NCBI GenBank assembly: GCA_012962365.1
Contig: DTXR01000043.1
Coordinates: 1-10,788, forward strand
Reading direction: 5' to 3'
Length of the DNA: 10,788 bases
Origin: Chromatiaceae bacterium
GTDB taxonomy: Bacteria; Pseudomonadota; Gammaproteobacteria; Chromatiales; Chromatiaceae
The position numbers and the translations under genes are program-made. The stretch's first letter is position 1; the number at the start of each line of letters is the position of its first letter. The notes under the pieces were generated by a model, which saw nothing but the letters and a program-made list of their open reading frames with translations, was not told the DNA's origin and ran no database searches. Shown piece after piece: positions 6,071-10,788 of this stretch.

Positions 6071-6406
6071 TTATTCCGGCATTTCGGCGGCCATGGCGAC
6101 TTTGGCGCCATTACCGCGAGCCCGTTTCTGGATTTTTTCCTTGTGTTTGAGAATCTGCCGGTCAAGTTTGTCCACCAGGCCGTCGATAGCAGCATACATA
6201 TCTTCTTCCCTGGCTTCGGCGAATACGTCTGCTCCGCTGACATGCACGGTGGCCTCTGCCTTTTGCATGTGTTTTTCCACGCTCAAGATGATGTGTACAT
6301 TGGTGACATGATCAAAGTGGCGTTCGATGCGCTTGATTTTCTCTTCGGCATAGCTGCGCAGGGCGTCGGTGAGTTCTATATGATGACCGGTTACGCTCAG
6401 TTGCAT
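6071..6406 (-). CDS. hpf: Ribosome hibernation promoting factor, short form
   Basis: Cytosolic HPF/YfiA-family protein, 111 aa, in the short-HPF class (E. coli HPF is 95 aa); it lacks the long-form C-terminal dimerisation domain. It binds the 30S decoding region in stationary phase and promotes ribosome dimerisation. The start MQLSVTGHHIELTDALRSY and the segment AEEKIKRIERHFDHVTNVHIIL (20-41) are typical, as is the E-x-D-MYAAIDGLVDKLDRQI helix (~68-85) and the basic KHKEKIQKRAR tail of the domain (88-97). It follows rpoN with 14 nt between stop and start. The strong AAGGAG (complement of 6413-6418), 6 nt ahead, fixes the start. The linkage to rpoN and ptsN is conserved from enterics to pseudomonads. 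Confidence 0.96.
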   Translation of the reverse strand: MQLSVTGHHIELTDALRSYAEEKIKRIERHFDHVTNVHIILSVEKHMQKAEATVHVSGADVFAEAREEDMYAAIDGLVDKLDRQILKHKEKIQKRARGNGAKVAMAAEMPE

Positions 6407-6412
6407 AATGTT

Positions 6413-6418
6413 CTCCTT
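6413..6418 (-). promoter_or_regulatory. Strong Shine-Dalgarno of hpf
   Basis: AAGGAG on the minus strand with 6 nt to the hpf ATG. It lies in the 14-nt gap after the rpoN stop codon and gives hpf a far stronger initiation signal than rpoN, whose start lacks a well-spaced SD. This agrees with HPF being needed in larger amounts than sigma-54. Confidence 0.8.
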
Positions 6419-6420
6419 AA

Positions 6421-7878
6421 TTAAACGAGACGTTTGCGTTCATTGGATGGCGGAATTGCCATTGCTTCTCTGTATTTGGCGACGGTGCGTCGCGCAATCT
6501 TGAAGCCGTCATTTGCCAACATGGTGGCGACCTTGTTGTCGGACAAGGGTTTCTTCGGGTTTTCTGCGAGGATGATCTTGCGGATGCAGGCACGAATGGC
6601 GACTGCTGATGCCTGATCCCCGCTGTCGGTATTTATGTGGCTGGAAAAGAAGTACTTGAATTCCAGTACGCCCTTGGGTGTGTGCATGTATTTGCCGGTG
6701 GTGATGCGTGAGATGGTGGATTCGTGCATTTCCACCGCCTCGGCCACGTCTTTCAGGATGAGGGGTTTCATCGCTTCCTCTCCCTGATCGAAGAATGCCT
6801 GCTGTACTTCCACGATACGGGTGGCGACCTTCAGCAGAGTCTGGTTGCGGCCCTGCAGGCTCTTGAGGAACCAGCGTGCTTCCTGCAGATGATCCTTGAG
6901 GATGGTGTTGTCGCTGCTGTTGTCTGCGCGTTTCACCAGGGAGGCGTACTCGGGGTTGACCCGCAGCCTGGGCATGGCCTGGGGATTCAGTGAAACGACC
7001 CAGCGTCCGTTCTTCTTCTCGACGAATACGTCCGGCTCGACGTAGCGGGTGTTGGCCGGGGAGATGCTGGAACCCGGGTGGGGATTGAGGGAGCGAATCA
7101 GGTCGAATACGGCCTGTACCTGTTCTGCGGTCAGCCGCAGCAGCTTGCGGATACGGGGCTCGTTGCCGCTGGTGAGCAGGTCGAAATGATCCTTTAGCAG
7201 CTTTTCCGCCCGGCGTTTCGTGTCCTCGTCCGCGGGCAGTTGTTCGAGTTGCAGCAGCAGGCACTCCTGGGGGTCGCGCGCGGCGATGCCGGGGGGGTCG
7301 AAGTGCTGGATGCGGTGCAGCACCGTGAGTACTTCTTCCATGCCCACTTCTTCATCATCCAGGTCGGCGATGATTTCCTCCAGGGGAGCGTGTAGATAAC
7401 CGTCTGGAGAAATGCCGTCGATGAGCGCCGTGGCGATGGCGCGATCCTCCTCACTGAAAGGGGTGAGGTTGAGCTGCCAGTGCAGATAATCCTGCAGGGT
7501 TTCGGTGTGGCTTTCCCGGGCGAGGTAATCGGTTTGCTCTTCACTGCCGGCAGATTGGGTGCGGGTCGCCGGGATGTCATACTGGTCTTCCCAGTTGGTG
7601 TCTACCGGCAGTTCCTCGGGGATGGTCTCGGTGTTGTTCTGGATGTCCTGTTCCTCCGGCGCAACTTCCGTGGTTGCCTCGGGCTGCTTTTCTTCGGGCG
7701 CGGGTAGTTCTTCAGCCCTGTTATCTTCTTCCACCTCAAGCATGAGGTTGGACTCCAGTGCTTCCTGAATTTCCTGCTGGAGCTCCAGTGTCGAAAGCTG
7801 CAGCAGCTTTATCGCTTGCTGCAACTGCGGGGTCATGGTGAGATTCTGACCCAGACGGAGCTGAATGGAAGCTTTCAT
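6421..7878 (-). CDS. rpoN: RNA polymerase sigma-54 factor
   Basis: Sigma-54, 485 aa (E. coli RpoN 477). It directs RNA polymerase to -24/-12 promoters and needs AAA+ activators. Region I is visible as a Gln/Leu-rich N-terminus, LGQNLTMTPQLQQAIKLLQL (9-28). An acidic region II follows at ~48-110, rich in Glu. The core-binding domain runs through ~115-320, including HFDPPGIAARDPQECLLLQL (192-211). A helix-turn-helix lies near 374-394 (LKDVAEAVEMHESTISRIT), followed by KGVLEFKYFFS (402-412). The C-terminal RpoN box is ARRTVAKYRE (462-471), which reads the -24 element. The start at MKASIQLRLG agrees with the family N-terminus. A 197-nt spacer upstream separates it from lptB. All regions are complete, with no sign of damage. 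Confidence 0.98.
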   Translation of the reverse strand: MKASIQLRLGQNLTMTPQLQQAIKLLQLSTLELQQEIQEALESNLMLEVEEDNRAEELPAPEEKQPEATTEVAPEEQDIQNNTETIPEELPVDTNWEDQYDIPATRTQSAGSEEQTDYLARESHTETLQDYLHWQLNLTPFSEEDRAIATALIDGISPDGYLHAPLEEIIADLDDEEVGMEEVLTVLHRIQHFDPPGIAARDPQECLLLQLEQLPADEDTKRRAEKLLKDHFDLLTSGNEPRIRKLLRLTAEQVQAVFDLIRSLNPHPGSSISPANTRYVEPDVFVEKKNGRWVVSLNPQAMPRLRVNPEYASLVKRADNSSDNTILKDHLQEARWFLKSLQGRNQTLLKVATRIVEVQQAFFDQGEEAMKPLILKDVAEAVEMHESTISRITTGKYMHTPKGVLEFKYFFSSHINTDSGDQASAVAIRACIRKIILAENPKKPLSDNKVATMLANDGFKIARRTVAKYREAMAIPPSNERKRLV

Positions 7879-8075
7879 TAGTGGTTGGCGAGTCCTTTGT
7901 TTTGGTGTTTATCCATAGTTTAGCGCAAGCGGGGCTGTTTACCGAAATGCCAATGCTTGATACAGGTCAGATTTAGCCGAAATTCCGCTATGTATTGTTT
8001 CATTTTGGGCATTATCACCGCTATTACCTTGATTAATTAACGGTTTTTTTTGCTGTGTTTGATGGGGAATTCGGG
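7879..8075 (-). promoter_or_regulatory. lptB-rpoN spacer with candidate rpoN promoter and repeats
   Basis: This AT-rich 197-nt gap is the only sizeable break in the minus-strand run and is the likely rpoN promoter region. One candidate reads TTAATT (complement of 8035-8040), 18 nt, GATAAT (complement of 8011-8016). An eight-base A-tract (complement of 8044-8051) falls at about -41 to -48, where an UP element would sit, and the predicted start is near 8003. A second, weaker -10 (TAAACT, complement of 7917-7922) lies closer to the gene. Imperfect direct repeats TTTACCGAAATGCC (7938-7951) and TTTAGCCGAAATTCC (7972-7986) are 34 bp apart, and CCGCTAT recurs at 7985-7991 and 8018-8024. No good terminator for lptB is seen, so read-through is possible. 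Confidence 0.4.
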
Positions 8076-8804
8076 TCACAGGTGGAAATGTTCGCCGAGA
8101 TAGGTGCTGCGCACCTCTTCATGGGTCAGGATTTCTTCGGGTGTGCCCTGAGCCAGTACTGCGCCTTCGGAGACAATGTAGGCGCGCTGGCAGATGCCGA
8201 GCGTTTCTCGTACGTTGTGGTCTGTAATCAGTATGGCGATCCCGGTTTTTGCCAGGTTTTCAACGATTTGCTGTATGTCTGCGACAGAGATGGGATCCAC
8301 GCCCGCGAAAGGTTCATCCAACAGTATGATGTTGGGACTGGAGGCCAGGCAACGGGCGATTTCCAAACGCCGGCGCTCACCCCCGGAAAGGCTGATGGCA
8401 AGATTTTTGCGCAATCGGGAAATGCCGAATTCGGCCAGCAGTTCGTCACAGCGTTCCTGCCTTTCCTTCTTGGGCAACCTGTTCTTGCCGAGTTCCAGTA
8501 CCGAAAGAATATTCTCCTCGACACTCAGACGCCTGAAGATGGATGGTTCCTGGGCAAGATAGCCCAGCCCGTGACGGGCGCGCACATGCATGGGGCTGGA
8601 GGTCAGATTCCGTCCGCCCAGACCGATGATGCCCGCATCCACGGGGATCAGTCCCATGATCATGTAGAAGCAGGTGGTCTTGCCCGCGCCGTTGGGGCCG
8701 AGCAGCCCGACCACCTCGCCTTCGTCCACATGGAGATTGATGCCGTTCACCACGGCCTTGCCCTGGTATTTCTTTACCAGTCCTTCGGCACTGAGGAAGC
8801 TCAT
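8076..8804 (-). CDS. lptB: LPS export ABC transporter ATP-binding protein LptB
   Basis: Cytoplasmic ATPase, 242 aa, of the LptB2FG(C) complex that extracts LPS from the inner membrane and drives it along the LptA bridge. All ABC elements are present: Walker [10 protein letters not shown] (36-44), Q-loop Gln85 in YLAQEPSIF, signature LSGGE (139-143), Walker [14 protein letters not shown] (159-171) with Glu164, and H-loop His196. The text [19 protein letters not shown] is highly characteristic of LptB. The start overlaps the lptA stop by 4 nt (ATGA) and lacks a strong ribosome binding site, so coupling with lptA is likely. The membrane partners LptF and LptG are normally encoded elsewhere, and none is seen here. 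Confidence 0.98.
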   Translation of the reverse strand: MSFLSAEGLVKKYQGKAVVNGINLHVDEGEVVGLLGPNGAGKTTCFYMIMGLIPVDAGIIGLGGRNLTSSPMHVRARHGLGYLAQEPSIFRRLSVEENILSVLELGKNRLPKKERQERCDELLAEFGISRLRKNLAISLSGGERRRLEIARCLASSPNIILLDEPFAGVDPISVADIQQIVENLAKTGIAILITDHNVRETLGICQRAYIVSEGAVLAQGTPEEILTHEEVRSTYLGEHFHL

Positions 8805-9313
8805 TGAGTATTGTTTGGGTGGATACGAACCCTGACGCGTTCCGAACCACTGGCGGCAGCACCGGCCTTGAGGCGCGCCTTGACCCGATCATAGACGATG
8901 CGGTCGCTGCGGAAGCTGTCGTCGTTTTGGGTGAGCACGGCGTCGCCGGTGAGGGTTAGCTCTTCGCTGTTGATGTCGTAAACGATCTTTCTGCCCTTTC
9001 CGCTGACCCAGGGTTTGTCCTTTTCCGGCTTTTGCCTGAAGGAAGCGGGCCTGCCTGTGGCGGTGAGTGTTCCGGGTTTCCTGTTCCTGTAGGTAATCAC
9101 CACCATGTCGGCATGCAGTTCCATGGAGCCCTGCTTGATTTTCACCCGGCCGCGGTAGGTCGTGGTGGTGGTTTTCTGGTCGATATCGGCGCTGTCCGCT
9201 TCGATTTCCACAGGCGCATCCTTGTCCGATGGCAGCGCGAGAGCGGCAGGTCCGGCGACGGCCAGACCAAGCGGTATCAGGAAAGAAACGGTGCGGCATT
9301 TACTGAGCAACAT
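8801..9313 (-). CDS. lptA: Periplasmic LPS transport protein LptA
   Basis: Periplasmic bridge protein of the OstA/LptA family, 170 aa (E. coli 185). It polymerises between LptC and LptD and shields lipid A during transit. A signal peptide spans residues 1-26 (hydrophobic [16 protein letters not shown], cleavage ALA|LP). The mature part begins [20 protein letters not shown] and carries the jelly-roll features [20 protein letters not shown] (53-72), [18 protein letters not shown] (109-126) and DRIVYD (137-142), as in the family. The start overlaps the lptC stop by 14 nt, with GAGGG just upstream as a plausible ribosome binding site. The Ser/Arg-rich C-terminal tail is less conserved. Confidence 0.95.
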   Translation of the reverse strand: MLLSKCRTVSFLIPLGLAVAGPAALALPSDKDAPVEIEADSADIDQKTTTTTYRGRVKIKQGSMELHADMVVITYRNRKPGTLTATGRPASFRQKPEKDKPWVSGKGRKIVYDINSEELTLTGDAVLTQNDDSFRSDRIVYDRVKARLKAGAAASGSERVRVRIHPNNTQ

Positions 9314-9857
9314 AATGAGCCCTCGTCTGAGCCAGGAAGCGGATTTTGCCCGGGGCTTTCAGCCAGGCCTGCATACCCGTGGATTCTATCCAGTTTTCCC
9401 CGCTGGTAACAGTCACTGGCGCCTCTGTTTCGGCATATTCCTCCTGCGGATGGATGGTCAGGCCTGAAGTCAGCAGGTGCATGGCAGGATGGCGCTCGTC
9501 ACCTTGCCAGTCGATGCTGGTTTTGCCCAGCAACAGCAGCCGGGACTGATCCCCGGAAAGCTCGCCCTTGTCGGCCCTGATCTTCCAGCCGGGTCGCTTT
9601 TCCTCGTACAGGGTATAGCGTGGTTGTTTGAGCAGGGCGATGCCTGAGACGCGAAAATGTGTCAGGTGCTCGGCATTCAGCACATGGGACAGGCTGCCTT
9701 CCGGATCAAACAGATGCAGATCCAGATCGTGAACGAAATAATCCTGGATCTGCTCCTCGTCTGCGGTTTCCTGTGCCGTGGCGGCGGGCTCCGGGCGCGA
9801 GGCCCACCAGGTGGCGCCCAGCGCCACGAGCAACATCAACAACAGCCAGATGCGCAT
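9300..9857 (-). CDS. lptC: LPS export protein LptC
   Basis: Bitopic inner-membrane protein, 185 aa (E. coli 191), which links LptB2FG to LptA. A single N-terminal membrane anchor covers ~3-19 (WLLLMLLVALGATWWA), followed by an Ala/Glu-rich linker and the periplasmic LptC domain. The opening of the domain, DYFVHDLDLHLFDPEGSLSH (39-58), and the later GKTSIDWQGDE (111-121) and VTVTSGENWIESTGMQAWL (148-166) fit the family, whose overall sequence is poorly conserved. It starts 10 nt after kdsC behind AGGA and overlaps lptA by 14 nt. Position between kdsC and lptA strongly supports the assignment. Confidence 0.94.
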   Translation of the reverse strand: MRIWLLLMLLVALGATWWASRPEPAATAQETADEEQIQDYFVHDLDLHLFDPEGSLSHVLNAEHLTHFRVSGIALLKQPRYTLYEEKRPGWKIRADKGELSGDQSRLLLLGKTSIDWQGDERHPAMHLLTSGLTIHPQEEYAETEAPVTVTSGENWIESTGMQAWLKAPGKIRFLAQTRAHYVAQ

Positions 9858-9867
9858 TTATCCTGAC

Positions 9868-10395
9868 TCAGGGTTCCAGGTAGCTTTCCAGGTGGGAATG
9901 CAGATTTCCCTGGGCTTCCATGATCAGCTCGCAGACCTCCCGTGCAGCCCCCTTGCCGCCGGCAGACGGGGTGATCCAGTGGGCGTGCTGCTTGGCGAAG
10001 GCATGGGCATCCTGTACGGCGATGGCCAAGCCCACGCGGCTCATCACAGGAAGATCCACCACGTCATCGCCCACATAGGCAATCTGGCTGTCGTCCAGAT
10101 CGAGCCGGCTTCTCAGCTCGGCATAGGCCGGGCGCTTGTCGCGCTGGCCCTGATACAGATGTTGTATGCCCAGGCTGTGCATGCGGATCTCCACCACTTT
10201 GGATGTGCGGCCAGTGATGATGCCGATCTGCACCCCGGTCTGCTGCAGCATGGTCATGCCGTGACCATCCAGAGAGTTGAAAGCCTTGTATTCCTGCCCG
10301 TCGTCGCCGAGGTACAGGCTGCCGTCGGTAAGTACGCCGTCCACATCGAAGATGACCAGTTTGATCTGCGCCGCTTTTTCCAGAATATCCTGCAT
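9868..10395 (-). CDS. kdsC: 3-deoxy-D-manno-octulosonate 8-phosphate phosphatase
   Basis: Cytoplasmic HAD-superfamily phosphatase, 175 aa (E. coli 188), which hydrolyses KDO-8-phosphate to KDO, the third step of KDO formation. HAD motif I is FDVDGVLTDG (16-25) with nucleophile Asp17 and Asp19. Motif II is GIITGRTS (58-65), the conserved Lys87 follows, and motif III is YVGDDVVDLPVM (107-118). The Gly-rich C-terminal segment GGKGAAREVCELI (147-159) is typical of KdsC tetramers. The frame extends 20 codons upstream to 10455, but that part would overlap kdsD and lacks homology. The ATG at 10395 has AGGAAA (complement of 10402-10407), 7 nt away, and matches the family N-terminus. Confidence 0.96.
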   Translation of the reverse strand: MQDILEKAAQIKLVIFDVDGVLTDGSLYLGDDGQEYKAFNSLDGHGMTMLQQTGVQIGIITGRTSKVVEIRMHSLGIQHLYQGQRDKRPAYAELRSRLDLDDSQIAYVGDDVVDLPVMSRVGLAIAVQDAHAFAKQHAHWITPSAGGKGAAREVCELIMEAQGNLHSHLESYLEP

Positions 10396-10408
10396 TTTCC
10401 GTTTCCTG

Positions 10409-10788
10409 TCAGACCACGCCTGCGCGAAGCAGATCGTGCATGTTGAGAGCGCCAATGAGATGTTTGTTATCGTCCACCACCAGCAAGCTGTTGATTTTGT
10501 TGTCTTCCATCAGTTTCAGGGCTTCCGCTGCCAGATGTTCCGGTTGTGAAGTGATACCGCCGCGGGTCATGACCTCAGTCACCGCCGTGCTGTGCAAATC
10601 CACGCCCCGATCCAGGGTGCGGCGCAGGTCGCCGTCGGTGAAAACGCCGCTGATTTTCTCGCTGGCATCTACCACTGCTGTCATGCCCAGGCCTTTCGCG
10701 GTCATCTCCATGAGAGCTTCGCTGATGGTGGCCTGCTCACGCACCCGGGGTATCCGCTCATCCTTGTGCATGATGTCGCCCACATGCA
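10409..10788 (-). CDS. kdsD: Arabinose-5-phosphate isomerase, C-terminal CBS part (cut by right window edge)
   Basis: Only the last ~125 residues are in the window; the SIS isomerase domain lies beyond the edge. The full enzyme converts ribulose-5-phosphate to arabinose-5-phosphate, the first committed step of KDO synthesis. The visible part begins HVGDIMHKDERIPRV, the typical junction after the SIS domain, and holds two CBS motifs. The first ends GVFTDGDLRRTLDRG and the second runs from VTEVMTRGG to the C-terminal NMHDLLRAGVV, which is nearly identical to the end of E. coli KdsD. A GTG at 10781-10783 could be mistaken for a start but is internal to the conserved sequence. The stop lies 13 nt before kdsC. 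GutQ is a paralogue, but the neighbourhood points to KdsD. Confidence 0.93.
   Translation of the reverse strand, partial: HVGDIMHKDERIPRVREQATISEALMEMTAKGLGMTAVVDASEKISGVFTDGDLRRTLDRGVDLHSTAVTEVMTRGGITSQPEHLAAEALKLMEDNKINSLLVVDDNKHLIGALNMHDLLRAGVV

Noticed and set aside
6509..7264. 251-aa minus-strand frame inside rpoN
   Set aside because: It is an alternative frame of the well-conserved rpoN gene, with a low-complexity Arg/Gly/Gln-rich composition typical of frame-shifted GC-rich sequence.
8041..8051. Plus-strand T8 run as an intrinsic terminator
   Set aside because: No GC-rich stem precedes it, and no plus-strand gene ends nearby. It reads better as an A-tract on the minus strand.
7879..8075. 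Sigma-54 (-24/-12) promoter for rpoN autoregulation
   Set aside because: A GG-N10-GC pattern with the expected TGGCAC/TTGC context was looked for on the minus strand and not found.
8055..8807. 250-aa plus-strand open frame covering nearly all of lptB
   Set aside because: It is antisense to a gene with every ABC ATPase motif intact, has no recognisable domain and starts in the spacer. Long antisense frames are common in GC-rich coding DNA.
10396..10455. Longer KdsC start at 10455
   Set aside because: It would overlap the conserved end of kdsD by 47 nt. The internal ATG at 10395 has a proper ribosome binding site and matches KdsC length.

Overview
The window is a chromosomal, housekeeping-rich segment of a Gram-negative proteobacterium, most probably a gammaproteobacterium. 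The evidence is the order kdsD-kdsC-lptC-lptA-lptB-rpoN-hpf-ptsN, which is the classic gammaproteobacterial lpt/rpoN neighbourhood. It is followed by an hprK-EIIA-HPr-EI block, which is known from some gammaproteobacteria (for example Xanthomonas-type genomes) and betaproteobacteria but is absent from enterics. The moderately GC-rich composition and close gene packing fit a free-living organism. I cannot name the genus. All genes appear intact except the two cut by the window edges (mgtE at the left, kdsD at the right).

Layout, right to left on the minus strand. The C-terminal CBS region of arabinose-5-phosphate isomerase (kdsD, cut), KDO-8-phosphate phosphatase (kdsC), and the LPS transport genes lptC, lptA and lptB form a tight operon with gaps of 10-13 nt or small overlaps. 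A 197-nt spacer that probably holds a promoter precedes rpoN (sigma-54) and hpf (ribosome hibernation factor). A 101-nt spacer with a perfect 15-bp-arm inverted repeat precedes ptsN (EIIA-Ntr). Then come hprK (HPr kinase/phosphorylase), a mannose-family EIIA protein, ptsH (HPr) and ptsI (enzyme I). The last four genes are joined by ATGA overlaps. On the plus strand, converging on ptsI with only 14 nt between stop codons, is a secreted Sel1-repeat/lytic transglycosylase protein. Divergent from it, across a 166-nt promoter region, is the 5' part of mgtE (Mg2+ channel/transporter) running off the left edge.

Functionally, the right half makes KDO and carries LPS to the outer membrane. The left half is a regulatory phosphotransferase relay: EI takes phosphate from PEP, HPr carries it on His15, and PtsN and the EIIA-Man-like protein receive it, while HprK can modify HPr on Ser46. 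No sugar permease (EIIB/EIIC) is encoded here, so the relay probably serves regulation rather than sugar import. All key catalytic residues are visible.

I see no clearly undescribed system, mobile element, CRISPR array, tRNA or rRNA. The points that most deserve a second look are the absence of rapZ from a locus where it usually sits beside hprK or ptsN, the perfect hairpin ahead of ptsN, the 15-bp tandem duplication whose junction forms the ptsI stop codon, and the Sel1-transglycosylase fusion.
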